A stretch of DNA of 64,000 bases. Origin: Natronorubrum halalkaliphilum (lineage in GTDB: Archaea > Halobacteriota > Halobacteria > Halobacteriales > Natrialbaceae). A model generated the notes under the pieces. It was not told the DNA's origin. It saw only the letters and a list, made by a program, of their open reading frames with translations, and did not search any database. Positions 47,003 through 56,218 of the stretch are shown piece by piece. Made by a program: the position numbers and the translations under genes. Where the stretch lies: NCBI RefSeq assembly GCF_009834785.1, contig NZ_WUYX01000041.1:32279-96278 (forward strand), read 5' to 3'. Positions within the stretch are counted from its first letter, which is position 1. Every line of letters begins with the position of its first letter.

Positions 47003-48271
47003 ATGACGGATCAACTTCCGGTGACGATTCTCTCTGGCAGTCTGGGTGCCGGAAAGACGACGCTGCTGAATCACCTCCTATCGAACGCTGGCGATCGGAC
47101 GCTGGCGGTCCTCGTCAACGATATGGGCGACGTCAACGTCGACGCCGAACTCGTCGCCGACGGATCGGAGCTCGAACTCGACGATGGCGTCGCCGAACTC
47201 TCCAACGGGTGTATTTGCTGTGAGCTGCAGGACGACCTCGAGACGGCCGTTGTTCGACTCGCTCGGGATCGATCCTTCGATCACCTGATCGTCGAATCGT
47301 CGGGCATCTCCGAGCCCGCACCCGTCGCCCGGCTGTTCACCACCGAATCCCGCGTCGCCGCGCTCTACGACGTCGATACGCTCGTGACGGTCCTCGACAC
47401 GCCGGCCTTTCTCGAGTCCTTCGCCGGTGAGGGGACACCACAGCGACGCGGGAGCGAGGCGGATCGGCCGCTCTCGGATCTGCTCGTCGAACAGGTCGAG
47501 GTCTCGAACGTCGTCTTACTCAACAAGGCGGATCTGTGTAGCGACGCGGAGCTCGAGGAAGCCGAGGATCTCGTCGGCGCGCTCCAACCGGACGCGGAGA
47601 CGATTCGCACCGAGTTCTCCGCGGTCGAGCCCGACCGACTCCTCGGAGTCGATCTGTTCGAGGCCGATCGGGTGAACGACCTCCCCGGCTGGAAACGCGC
47701 GCTAGCTGCTGCGGAGAGCCACGACGACTCCGGCACCCACGACCACGGTGGTGGCGATCACGGCGACCACGATCACGCTGGTCACGATCACGGCGGCCAC
47801 GATGACCACGGACACCACGACCACCGTCACCCCGACGAAGTCTACGGCGTCTCCTCGTTCGTCTACCGGGCCCGTCGCCCCTTCCACCCGGAGCGGTTCG
47901 CGGCGTTCCTTCAGGACCTTCCCCCGGCCATCGTCCGCGCCAAGGGGACCGCCTGGATCGCCGACAACGAGATGCGCGTCTCAGTCGCTCAAGCCGGCCC
48001 CTCGATCAGAGCCACTGCGCAGGGACCCTGGATCGCGGCGCTTCCCCCGGTCGAGCGGGATATGTACCGTTCTAACCGACCGGATCTCGAGTGGCACGAC
48101 GAACACGGCGACAGACGGGTCGAACTCGTCTTCATCGGCACCGAGTACGACGAATCGGGGCTTCGAAACGCGCTTGAGGACGCACTCGTCACCGACGAGG
48201 AATGGACCGGCGCGTTCGCCGGCCCGTTCCCCGACGAGCAAGGTTCGGAGACGGTGGTCAGAGAGCCGTAA
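47003..48271 (+). CDS. CobW/COG0523 family GTPase metallochaperone
   Basis: A 422-residue G3E-type GTPase. The P loop is SGSLGAGKTTLL (11-22), the metal-binding CxCC is Cys70-Ile-Cys72-Cys73 in NGCICCEL, switch II lies in ESSGISEPAP and NKADL is the G4 motif. A His/Asp/Gly-rich loop at about 240-276 carries over ten histidines. The C-terminal CobW_C domain begins at VYGVSSFVYRARRPFHPERF. The family inserts or buffers metals, most often zinc. The His-rich loop supports zinc, nickel or cobalt handling; the client is not identifiable here. Confidence 0.94.
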   Translation: MTDQLPVTILSGSLGAGKTTLLNHLLSNAGDRTLAVLVNDMGDVNVDAELVADGSELELDDGVAELSNGCICCELQDDLETAVVRLARDRSFDHLIVESSGISEPAPVARLFTTESRVAALYDVDTLVTVLDTPAFLESFAGEGTPQRRGSEADRPLSDLLVEQVEVSNVVLLNKADLCSDAELEEAEDLVGALQPDAETIRTEFSAVEPDRLLGVDLFEADRVNDLPGWKRALAAAESHDDSGTHDHGGGDHGDHDHAGHDHGGHDDHGHHDHRHPDEVYGVSSFVYRARRPFHPERFAAFLQDLPPAIVRAKGTAWIADNEMRVSVAQAGPSIRATAQGPWIAALPPVERDMYRSNRPDLEWHDEHGDRRVELVFIGTEYDESGLRNALEDALVTDEEWTGAFAGPFPDEQGSETVVREP

Positions 48272-48341
48272 GAGCGGTATGTAGAAGCGAACCGTCAACC
48301 GGCAGACGATGCCCCGAGGCTGACGTCGCTCGTACCGCAAT

Positions 48342-48458
48342 TCAACAGGCGCAGTCACGACCCGCGGATCGCTCGAAACTCATCTCCTCGCCGCAGTCCG
48401 GTCGTCCCTTCGGGGCCGGTGAGTCGAACGCCGTTTCTACCGACTCGAGCAGTCCCAT
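48342..48458 (-). CDS. Possible 38-residue Cys-containing small protein
   Basis: A short leftward frame of 38 residues, beginning MGLLESVETAFDSP, with PDCGEEM and a terminal DCAC. Short haloarchaeal zinc-finger proteins often have a similar MGLL-x-S-V opening and C-P/x-x-C-G core, but here the first ribbon knuckle is missing a Cys, so it may be a truncated relative. It lies next to the metallochaperone gene. It is a low-confidence call. Confidence 0.35.
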   Translation of the reverse strand: MGLLESVETAFDSPAPKGRPDCGEEMSFERSAGRDCAC

Positions 48459-48576
48459 ACGAGGAGTTTCGCTACTCGTACAATGATGCGTTGTGACTGT
48501 GTCCCAAGATTGCACAGCCGTCGGACGGTTATCAACTGGGGACCACTCGCGTTTCGATACAGTGAACCCACCGAAT

Positions 48577-48891
48577 TCACAGGACGAACGGCAACGACAG
48601 CACAATGACGAGTGCCACGAGAACGAGGATGAGGTAGAACAGTCGCTCGCCGCGGACGGCCGCCGGGACGTTCGTCCCTGCCGGACGGGCGGTCCACACC
48701 TGCCAGTAGTACGCTCCGACCCCGGCGACGACGAACAGTGCCGTCGAAAGGGTAATCGCAGTTTCGAGTCGGAGCCCCAGCGCTTGCCCGTACAGCGGCC
48801 CGAACGAGAGCAGGATCATGAACGCCAGTCCGACGACCACGAAGAAGGGGACGGGATCGACGGGCCTTCCGTGGCGGTTCCGAAGCCGCAT
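48577..48891 (-). CDS. Small membrane protein with three helices
   Basis: A 104-residue membrane protein with hydrophobic helices at about 13-35, 43-63 and 82-104 and a basic loop before the last. I recognise no family. It diverges from a second small membrane gene at 48950, with 58 bases between the starts. Confidence 0.78.
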   Translation of the reverse strand: MRLRNRHGRPVDPVPFFVVVGLAFMILLSFGPLYGQALGLRLETAITLSTALFVVAGVGAYYWQVWTARPAGTNVPAAVRGERLFYLILVLVALVIVLSLPFVL

Positions 48892-48949
48892 ACTAGCGCT
48901 CCGACCTCGAGCGGCAAAGAGCTAAGTGGTGGAACCGCAGTCTGTCTGT

Positions 48950-49168
48950 ATGAGCGAAGGTGACTCCAACGGCTTCAGCGAGGGGGTCGCGTCCTCGCAG
49001 GGTGACGTCCGCGTCCTGGTCGCAATGAACGCCGTTCTTTCGACGCTGTTCGCGTGGTCGATCGTCTGGGGACTTTCCTTTCTGGGAATGGTCGAGTTCG
49101 GCGTGATCAACGTTGCTACCGCAGCGATCGTGCTGTTCGCAATGACCTATCTGGTGACGATGACGTAA
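48950..49168 (+). CDS. Small membrane protein with two helices
   Basis: A 72-residue protein: acidic N terminus (about 20 residues), then helices at about 24-44 and 50-70. The ATG at 48950 was preferred over one eight codons earlier, since SEGDSNGF is typical of a haloarchaeal acidic start. Function unknown. Confidence 0.75.
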   Translation: MSEGDSNGFSEGVASSQGDVRVLVAMNAVLSTLFAWSIVWGLSFLGMVEFGVINVATAAIVLFAMTYLVTMT

Positions 49169-49197
49169 CTGTACCCGGCTCTGTTCTTCTGCCCGAC

Positions 49198-49425
49198 CTA
49201 CCGGCCGTAAATGAACCGGTGAGCGATATCGTCGAGCCGGGTCGTGAGTCGACTCGCCCACGCACCCGGGGACATCCGCCGGAGCGTCTCGTCGTCGATT
49301 TCGATGGCGTCGTCACCGAATGGGTCTCGATTCGATTCAGCCTCGCCCTCTTCGTCCGACGACGCTACGTCGACGACCGTCGACATCGCACACCGGCCGC
49401 AGGATTCGGTTTTCTTTCCTCCCAT
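49198..49425 (-). CDS. Small acidic protein with Cys-x2-Cys
   Basis: A 75-residue protein with Cys9-x2-Cys12 near the N terminus, an acidic middle and a C-terminal helix (SPGAWASRLTTRLDDIAHRFIYG). I know no family. Codon use and acidity are like neighbouring genes, and the opposite strand has no better reading. It is convergent with the gene at 48950. Confidence 0.6.
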   Translation of the reverse strand: MGGKKTESCGRCAMSTVVDVASSDEEGEAESNRDPFGDDAIEIDDETLRRMSPGAWASRLTTRLDDIAHRFIYGR

Positions 49426-49615
49426 GTGAGTCTCTTACACGATATTCCGTCTCCGAGAGCTAAAACTTACCGCCGGTCCTTGCCCCTCCGGCCGGTCCTT
49501 GGGGGCTTGCTACTCACCGACGGCTATTTTATACCCGACCGGTAACCGAAGGTATGGGATACCGACGCACAGGCCTGGCCGACGACGATCCGCGTACGGA
49601 CGACTCGACGGACTC

Positions 49616-50290
49616 ATGAGCGAGAAAACACCGTCACACCCCGAGCGAGAGGACGAGACTGGTGGGGCCGGACGGACCGATGCGGGGACGGCTTCGGCCG
49701 CCGACGACCTCCCACGGGAGATCCGCGATGCGGTCCCCGACTGGGAGGACGAGTATTTTGACCGCGTTTCGGATCGCCTGATGTACAGCTACGACCTCGA
49801 GAAAGACCGCGTCGCCGCGGGCGAGCGGTGGGACCTCTACGGCGAAATGCGGGTCCGCAACCAGAAGCAGTTCTTTCACCCCGCGCTGAGCTACGCCGAC
49901 CACGAGTCCGAGGAGTACCTCTTTGCGCGCCGCGAGCCACGCCCGACGGTTCGGGAACTCGAGCGACTCATCGATCTGGGTCACGACGTGGCGGACGATC
50001 GGATCGTCGCCGACGAGGAGCACTACGGAACGGACGTGACGTTCGTCCTGGTCGCGGACGAGCTATCGGACGACGTCCGGGAGTACGTCGACGGGTTTCG
50101 GGACCGAACGCTGTTGAAGTTCGGCTACTACGGCCACTACGACGTGAACCTGCTCGTCATCGCTCCGGAGTCAGAAGAACGCGTCGCCAGCGAGGCCGCC
50201 GCCGTTTCGGAGGCGTTTACGCTCTGGGACGACGTAAGCGAGCCCGAAGACGGCTTTCTCTCACGATTTGCGAAACGGTTCTGGCGGTAA
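49616..50290 (+). CDS. Conserved-looking haloarchaeal protein of unknown function
   Basis: A 224-residue acidic protein with an N-terminal Ser/Glu/Gly-rich leader (about 30 residues), then an alpha/beta domain without a recognisable active site. Distinct blocks include RVSDRLMYSYDLEKDR, YLFARREPRPTVRELERLIDLGHDVAD and KFGYYGHYDVNLLVIAPE. The last residues form a basic amphipathic helix (SRFAKRFWR) that may touch the membrane. The promoter region contains two direct copies of GCCGGTCCTTG about 19 bases apart (49472 and 49491). Confidence 0.8.
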   Translation: MSEKTPSHPEREDETGGAGRTDAGTASAADDLPREIRDAVPDWEDEYFDRVSDRLMYSYDLEKDRVAAGERWDLYGEMRVRNQKQFFHPALSYADHESEEYLFARREPRPTVRELERLIDLGHDVADDRIVADEEHYGTDVTFVLVADELSDDVREYVDGFRDRTLLKFGYYGHYDVNLLVIAPESEERVASEAAAVSEAFTLWDDVSEPEDGFLSRFAKRFWR

Positions 50291-50309
50291 TCGCCGTCCG
50301 ACCGCGGAC

Positions 50310-50315
50310 AAAAAA
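50310..50315 (-). terminator. Oligo-T stretch after cstA
   Basis: Six T on the minus strand, 15 bases beyond the cstA stop. It lies between two convergent genes and could end transcription from either side. Confidence 0.45.
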
Positions 50316-50330
50316 GAACTCGAACGCAGT

Positions 50331-52166
50331 TCAGTCGTCGCTCGGTGCGGCTGGCGTTTCGGGTCCGCCACGAACGTCGCGGATATTCTTGTACCCGAGT
50401 CTGATGAGTGCGAGCGCGAGACCGATGAGCACGAGTCCGAGGATCATCTGCACGGCCGCCGAAACCGTCGCCTCAGTGGTCGCGGCCTCACCCATTATCA
50501 GGTTCAGGTAGAGGTTCTCGTAGAAGACCAGGATCGACAGCCCCAGTACGGTGATCGTCACCATGATCGCCATCGGGACTCCGGTGGAGATGAGCTGTTT
50601 GCTGTCGTCCCAGTTGGCCAGCCAGACGGTCGCGGTCAGTAGTGCGAGTGCCGCGAGGAGCTGATTCGCACCGCCGAACAGTTGCCAGAGGACGACCCAC
50701 TGACCGGAGACCACGAGCAGGTAGGCCGGAACGATCTGGATGATGGGGTTCGTGTACCGACCGCGGACGAGCGACGCTGGATCGGTCGTCAGCCCTTTGG
50801 TGGTCTTTCCTGCCGGCGTCCCGACGATTTCCTCCATCATGTATCGTCCCAGACGGACAGCCGTGTCCGTCGAGGTCAACAGGAAGCTCACGAGCACGAG
50901 CGCCATGAACACGGCGCCGACGGTTTCAGGGATACCAAGACTCGTGAAGATGATACCGCCGCCGGATGCGAAGTTCGGCAGTGCGGCACCGATCCCGCCG
51001 GCGGGATCGGCGAAGCCCCAGACTGCGAACGTCGAGAGGGCGACTGCAGCGAGCAGCCCCTCCCCGAGCATCCCACCGTAGCCGATCAGACGGGCGTCCG
51101 TCTCTTTGTCGAGTTGCTTGGCTGTCGTCCCCGAAGAGACCAGCGAGTGGAATCCGCTGATCGTCCCACAAGCGATCGTAATGAACAGCAGCGGGAACAA
51201 GGGAGCCAAGCCGGCTGCTTCGACGCCCCAGAACCCTTGGAACGCACCGATCGTTTCGTCGACGACGAGCGGTTCGGACGACGTTCCGAGGAACGTACCG
51301 ACGATAATTGCGACGATTGCCCCACCAACACCGGTGTACAGCAGGAACGAGGACAGGTAGTCACGCGGCTGGAGCAGAACCCACACCGGGAGGGCACTGG
51401 CAACCGCTCCGTACACCATTACGAGCGGGATCCAGGCTGCAGTGTTGCCGCCGAGATCGGCCGCTCCCGGCACCCACTCGCCGGCACCGTCGAATAACAC
51501 GATCGTTCCTGCCGGGTAGTCCCCGGCGAACAGTGCGAGCGGGAACTGGATGCCGACCCAGACGGCCGCGAACACGCCCAGAACGAAGAGTATCGTTCCC
51601 GGGATGAACGGACCGTTCAACTGGTACAGGTAGACACCGAACACCAGTGCCAGTGCGATGTACAGGAACGACGCGGTCACGACCTGCGGGAACGCGTTGA
51701 ACACGATGGCCACCACGAGGGCGAACACTGCCACGACCAGCATGATCGTCAGAAACGCGAACCACAGCAGCATGTTCTTCCCGCTCTCACCGACGTACTC
51801 CCCGATCATGTAGCCGATCGATTTCCCTTCGTGTCGCAGGCTCCCCGACAGCGACACGAAGTCGTGAACGGCCCCCATCAGCGGGTTTCCGATCGCGATC
51901 CACAGCAGTGCAGGCACCCATCCCCAGATGGCACCTGCCGTGATCGGTCCCACGATCGGCGCACCACCCGCGATACTGGAATAGTGATGTCCCAACAGAA
52001 CCGGTTTCTTCGATGGAACGTACTCCTGCCCGTCTTCGTACTTATGAGCCGGCGTCTCTTTGTCGGCGTCCAGTTCGACGAACTGCGTGAGATATCTCGA
52101 GTACCCCACGTATCCGACTGTGAACGTCACAAGTACTGCCGTCACGATCCAAATGATTTGTGTCAT
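50331..52166 (-). CDS. cstA: Carbon starvation protein CstA (peptide/pyruvate transporter family)
   Basis: A 611-residue membrane transporter with about 16 hydrophobic helices. The CstA core is clear: PVLLGHHYSSIAGGAPIVGPI near residue 51, AIWGWVPALLWI, GAVHDF, and the conserved FHSLVSSGTTAKQL near 305. CstA takes up peptides and, in relatives, pyruvate. It is usually induced under carbon limitation. It diverges from nfo across 379 bases with A/T-rich promoter sequence and a palindrome right before the start (52175-52190). The start at 52166 precedes the first helix. Confidence 0.93.
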   Translation of the reverse strand: MTQIIWIVTAVLVTFTVGYVGYSRYLTQFVELDADKETPAHKYEDGQEYVPSKKPVLLGHHYSSIAGGAPIVGPITAGAIWGWVPALLWIAIGNPLMGAVHDFVSLSGSLRHEGKSIGYMIGEYVGESGKNMLLWFAFLTIMLVVAVFALVVAIVFNAFPQVVTASFLYIALALVFGVYLYQLNGPFIPGTILFVLGVFAAVWVGIQFPLALFAGDYPAGTIVLFDGAGEWVPGAADLGGNTAAWIPLVMVYGAVASALPVWVLLQPRDYLSSFLLYTGVGGAIVAIIVGTFLGTSSEPLVVDETIGAFQGFWGVEAAGLAPLFPLLFITIACGTISGFHSLVSSGTTAKQLDKETDARLIGYGGMLGEGLLAAVALSTFAVWGFADPAGGIGAALPNFASGGGIIFTSLGIPETVGAVFMALVLVSFLLTSTDTAVRLGRYMMEEIVGTPAGKTTKGLTTDPASLVRGRYTNPIIQIVPAYLLVVSGQWVVLWQLFGGANQLLAALALLTATVWLANWDDSKQLISTGVPMAIMVTITVLGLSILVFYENLYLNLIMGEAATTEATVSAAVQMILGLVLIGLALALIRLGYKNIRDVRGGPETPAAPSDD

Positions 52167-52545
52167 GCTACACCTACACACGCCTGTGTGTGCAACAACC
52201 TTAATTGTTGTTTATCAATTTGATTACGAGCACATTCTGTATATCTGTAATCAAGACGGTGGTCCTGTCCGTATCTGTGTGTTCGTGGGCAGCCGCTCGG
52301 GGCCTCCTGTCCGTCGGTATGGACTCTATGGGACTGAAAGGTTCTCCCGTAGAACGACCGGCTGGGTAACCGACGTATTGATGCTATTAAAACAGATAGA
52401 AAATGTACCACGAAAACAAACTTGAGGAATACATAACCGGGGTATCGGCGCGTAGATGACGGTGTTATCGCGGTCGTAGATGACGAGTCATCGATCCGAT
52501 TCCGGAATCAGTATACCTATCACGAACCGGTACTGACGGGACGCT
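52167..52545. other. 379-base divergent intergenic region
   Basis: No gene is visible. The 52190-52450 stretch is A/T-rich with several TATA-like elements (TTTATCAATTTG, TATATCTG, ATTAAAAC). It must hold the promoters of cstA (leftward) and nfo (rightward). An inverted repeat ACACA-x4-TGTGT occupies 52176-52189, within 25 bases of the cstA start. Confidence 0.5.
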
Positions 52546-53415
52546 ATGAAGGTTGGCGCACACGTTTCGATATCCGGTTCGCGCGTCTCCTCCGACGACG
52601 AAACACCGCCGTACGACGACATCCGCAACGCGGTCCACCGCCAGCGGGCGTTCGGCGGCAACTGTGGACAGGTCTTTACGACCTCGCCGCAGGTCTGGCA
52701 ACAGCCCGAAATCAGCGAGGAGGCCGCCGAAGGCTTCCGGGAAGAGAGCGACGAACAACTCGAGGGACCGTGGGTCATCCACTCGTCCTATCTCGTCAAT
52801 CTCTGTACCCCGAAAGACGACCTCCGCCGGAAGTCAAAGGAGAGCATGCAGGCGGAACTCGACGCCGCCGAGCGACTCGGAATTCCGTACGTCAATGTCC
52901 ACCTCGGTGCCCACACGGGTGCGGGCGTCCAGGGTGGACTCGACAACGCGGCGAGTCTGATCGACGAACTCGACGTTCCCGAAGGCGTCGAGATACTGAT
53001 CGAGTCCGACGCCGGCAGCGGAACGAAACTCGGCGGCGAATTCTCCCACCTGGCCGGTATCATCGACCGCACCGAGACCGAGATCGGAATCTGTATCGAC
53101 ACTGCACACACGCTCGTGGCGGGCAACGACCTCACGACCCCCGAGGCCGTCGACGAGACGGTTCAGCGATTCGACGACCAGGTCGGCCTCGAATACCTGA
53201 AGTACATCCACCTCAACGACTCGAAACACGACGTCGGCACGAACAAGGACGAGCACGCGCTCATCGGCGAGGGCTATATCGGCGAGGACGGGGTGGAAGC
53301 AATCGTCAACCATCCGGATCTGCGGGAGCTGCCGTTCGCACTCGAGACGCCGACGGAGGACGGGAAGGGCTTCGCGTGGAACATTCAGAAGGTCAAGGAA
53401 CTGCGAAGCGAGTAA
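52546..53415 (+). CDS. nfo: Endonuclease IV (AP endonuclease)
   Basis: A 289-residue deoxyribonuclease IV of the TIM-barrel family that incises DNA 5' to abasic sites and handles oxidised bases using zinc ions. It opens with [11 protein letters not shown]. Zinc-ligand motifs follow as [31 protein letters not shown], and the C-terminal [22 protein letters not shown]. Length matches archaeal Nfo. It is monocistronic; the next gene follows after 176 bases. Confidence 0.95.
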   Translation: MKVGAHVSISGSRVSSDDETPPYDDIRNAVHRQRAFGGNCGQVFTTSPQVWQQPEISEEAAEGFREESDEQLEGPWVIHSSYLVNLCTPKDDLRRKSKESMQAELDAAERLGIPYVNVHLGAHTGAGVQGGLDNAASLIDELDVPEGVEILIESDAGSGTKLGGEFSHLAGIIDRTETEIGICIDTAHTLVAGNDLTTPEAVDETVQRFDDQVGLEYLKYIHLNDSKHDVGTNKDEHALIGEGYIGEDGVEAIVNHPDLRELPFALETPTEDGKGFAWNIQKVKELRSE

Positions 53416-53591
53416 TCCCCCTCGAGACCTCGAAACCTCGAGAGGGCAAACTGGTACCGTGAGACTCTGAATCGGAAACGCACAGTCACAGTCGTATTCC
53501 GACGGACGAACAGCTCGTGTTTGCGTGACCGATTTTCCCTCCGGCCAATCCTCACGAAAAGATATAGTATACAGACGGTCAAACCTCCCCT

Positions 53592-53969
53592 ATGAATTCT
53601 GCTGAGCAGACGACGCCAACGCTCGGTATCGCGCTCGGAATCGTCCTCGTCCTTCTCGGGAGCGGTGCGTACGTGCTCTCCGAGTTCGCGAGTGTTACGG
53701 CGCTCATTCCGGCCGTCTTCGGGATCGCTATCGTGCTTCTCGGTATCGTCGGTCGACAGCCGGAGCGTCGGCGGCTCGCCGTCTACGGAATCGGAGGCCT
53801 TGCACTGCTCGGCGTGTTCGGCTCCGCCCGCGGAATTCCGGACGTCATCGCCTTGCTGACGGGTGGGAGCGTCGACTCGACCGTCGCCGCCGTCGCGCAG
53901 GGATCGATGATCCTGATCGGCCTCATCCTACTGGTTGCCGTGGGTCGCGACCTGCTGGACGAACGGTAG
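53592..53969 (+). CDS. Four-helix membrane protein
   Basis: A 125-residue hydrophobic protein with four predicted helices (about 10-30, 33-52, 62-80 and 97-117). I recognise no family. A TATAGTATAC element lies about 25 bases before the ATG, a good leaderless promoter. A short intergenic gap separates it from the methyltransferase. Confidence 0.78.
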   Translation: MNSAEQTTPTLGIALGIVLVLLGSGAYVLSEFASVTALIPAVFGIAIVLLGIVGRQPERRRLAVYGIGGLALLGVFGSARGIPDVIALLTGGSVDSTVAAVAQGSMILIGLILLVAVGRDLLDER

Positions 53970-54061
53970 CGAACGTCCCCGAACGCCGAAGGGGCCGTCC
54001 GCTGCGCTGGCCCGCCTTCCGAATCGACCCGTTTTTACTCGAGACACTCGTATCGCGGGTC

Positions 54062-54871
54062 GTGCGCGAGTTCTCCGAAGACTACCTGCGCCGGACCCGC
54101 GAGGGGATGTGGGACGACTCCCGCGACGCGCTCGAGCCGCTCGCACTCTCGTCCCGCGAGCGAGTCCTCGACGTGGGCTGTGGCACCGGTGAACTGAGTC
54201 GCGTCCTGCGCGAGGAGTCGGCCGACGAGGCCGCGGTGGTCGGCTGCGACGTCGATCTCGAACTCCTCGAGATTGCGCGCGGACACGACGACCCCGTTTC
54301 GGTCGTCGCCGGCGACGCGCTTCGACTCCCGTTTCCGGACGACGCGTTCGACCTCGTGGTCTGTCAGGCGCTGTTGATCAACCTCCCCGACCCTGCGGCC
54401 GCCCTGAGGGAGTTCGCTCGCGTCTCCACCGACCTCGTCGCGGCCGTCGAACCCGACAACGGCGCCGTCGAGATCGACTCGAGCGTCGAGGCGGAAGGAC
54501 GGCTCGAGGGCCGAGCCCGACGGGCGTACCTCGAGGGCGTTTCGACGGACGTCGCGCTCGGCGCCGACGCCCGCGAGGCGTTCGAGGAAGCGGGCCTCGA
54601 GGTGGGCGAGACGCGGCGATACGATCACGTCCGGACGGTCGAACCGCCCTACAGCAAGGGGGCGCTGGTCGCGGCCCAGCGGAAAGCGACTGGTGCGGGA
54701 CTGGCTGATGACCGCGAGACGCTGCTCTCGGGGGCGTTGACAGAAGCGGAGTACGACGATCTGCGCGGCTCCTGGCGGGAGATGGGGCGGAGCGTGATCG
54801 AGCAGATGGAAGCGCGGGAGTACCGTCGTCAGGAAGCGGTTCCGTTCTTCGTTACCGTCGGTCGCGTTTGA
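54062..54871 (+). CDS. Class I SAM-dependent methyltransferase
   Basis: A 269-residue methyltransferase. Motif I is VLDVGCGTGELSRVL near residue 36. An acidic second strand (VGCDVDLELLEIA), VVAGDALRLPFPDDAFDLVVCQALLINLPDPAAAL and the following strand complete the type-11 Rossmann core. The C-terminal third is helical and might form the substrate lid. The GTG at 54062 is the earliest start consistent with the REFSEDYLRRTREGMW opening. Substrate unknown. Confidence 0.9.
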   Translation: MREFSEDYLRRTREGMWDDSRDALEPLALSSRERVLDVGCGTGELSRVLREESADEAAVVGCDVDLELLEIARGHDDPVSVVAGDALRLPFPDDAFDLVVCQALLINLPDPAAALREFARVSTDLVAAVEPDNGAVEIDSSVEAEGRLEGRARRAYLEGVSTDVALGADAREAFEEAGLEVGETRRYDHVRTVEPPYSKGALVAAQRKATGAGLADDRETLLSGALTEAEYDDLRGSWREMGRSVIEQMEAREYRRQEAVPFFVTVGRV

Positions 54872-54917
54872 GTGGCACCCGGGTTCTGCTTCTGGGTCCG
54901 TTCGCCCCTCTCGCCCC

Positions 54918-55106
54918 CTATCCCCCTCGCTGGCCGAGTAGCGTAACGACGATACCCGCAAAGCCCAGTCCGACGATGATTCCGCCCGTGAGGAAATCGA
55001 CGACGCCCAGCAGGGCGAGTACCGATCCCGTCATGACGAGCGCGAGATTGGCGAGCACGGCGGCGCGGGGCGAACGGAGGAACTCGAGAAACGACGACCC
55101 ACTCAT
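54918..55106 (-). CDS. Small two-helix membrane protein
   Basis: A 62-residue protein with helices at about 17-35 and 38-57. A basic/polar N terminus (SGSSFLEFLRSPR) precedes them. Function unknown. It is convergent with the methyltransferase and divergent from the ABC operon. Confidence 0.72.
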   Translation of the reverse strand: MSGSSFLEFLRSPRAAVLANLALVMTGSVLALLGVVDFLTGGIIVGLGFAGIVVTLLGQRGG

Positions 55107-55222
55107 ACCGGTAAACGGTACCCGGGGAAGAAATTCGTTATCATCACGTTGTTCCCAGGCCGCCGACGAAACCGCGGCAACTGTCGGCGCATTATATATG
55201 AGGTCCTGTCCAACGACGGAAC

Positions 55223-56218
55223 ATGGCAGCGATCGAACTCGAGGGGGTGACGAAGGACTACGGGGAGGTCCTCGCCAACGACGATGTGACGTTCACCGTC
55301 GAGCGCGGCGAGATCTTCGGCTATCTCGGCCCGAACGGGGCCGGGAAAACGACGACGATTCGGACGCTACTGGGGTTTCTCTCGCCGACCGAGGGATCGG
55401 GACGGTTACTCGGGCACGACATCACCGACGAGGACGACCTCATCGAGGCCAAGCGTCGCCTCGGCTATCTTCCCGACGATCCAGCCTTCGACGAGACCGC
55501 CACCGGCCGGGAGATTCTCGAGTTACACGCCTCGATCAAGGGCGACGAGCGCAGCGCGGAGTTGCTCGAGCTGTTTGATCCGCCCCTCGATCGGACGGTG
55601 CGGGAGTACTCCCACGGAAACGTCCGGAAGCTGGGACTCGTGACGACGTTCATGCACGACCCCGACCTCGTGATCTTAGACGAGCCGACGAGCGGTCTCG
55701 ACCCGTTGATGCAACAGCGCTTTGCGGAGTTCGTCCGGAGCGAACGTGACCAGGGTATGACAGTGTTTTTCTCCTCGCACGTCTTGAGCGAGGTCCGTCG
55801 GCTCTGTGACCGGGTCGGCATCATCCGCGACGGGCGACTCGTCACGGTCGAACCCGTCGAGTCCTTGCTCGACCGGAGCGGGAAAGTCGTCCGACTTCGC
55901 GCCGCCGAACCGATTCCGACTGAGGCGCTCGAGATCGACGGCGTCCACGAACTCGAGACGAGCCTGGACCCCGGCGAGGGCGAGAGTGAACGCGACGCGA
56001 CGACGCCGGCGACGGCGTTTACCGAGTGTACGCTCACGTTTACCGGCGACGTCAACGCGCTCCTCGATCGCCTGCGGGAGTACCGACTGCTCGACCTGTC
56101 TATCGAGGAGGCGCCTCTCGAGGACGTTTTCATGCGGTTTTACGGCGGCGAGCGTTCGGAAAGGAAACCCACACCTGCAGCGAAATCGGTGCCGTCGGAG
56201 GCGTCCGACGATGTTTGA
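55223..56218 (+). CDS. ABC transporter ATP-binding protein (ABC-2 type)
   Basis: A 331-residue ATPase. Walker A is GPNGAGKTTT near residue 36. The signature is the SHGN variant (EYSHGNVRKLGL near 131), as in the CcmA/NatA-like group. Walker B is LVILDEPTSGLDP near 151, and an H-loop lies in SSHVLS. The C-terminal ~100 residues form a separate acidic domain typical of these exporters. The stop overlaps the start of the permease gene, so the two are made together. Confidence 0.93.
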   Translation: MAAIELEGVTKDYGEVLANDDVTFTVERGEIFGYLGPNGAGKTTTIRTLLGFLSPTEGSGRLLGHDITDEDDLIEAKRRLGYLPDDPAFDETATGREILELHASIKGDERSAELLELFDPPLDRTVREYSHGNVRKLGLVTTFMHDPDLVILDEPTSGLDPLMQQRFAEFVRSERDQGMTVFFSSHVLSEVRRLCDRVGIIRDGRLVTVEPVESLLDRSGKVVRLRAAEPIPTEALEIDGVHELETSLDPGEGESERDATTPATAFTECTLTFTGDVNALLDRLREYRLLDLSIEEAPLEDVFMRFYGGERSERKPTPAAKSVPSEASDDV

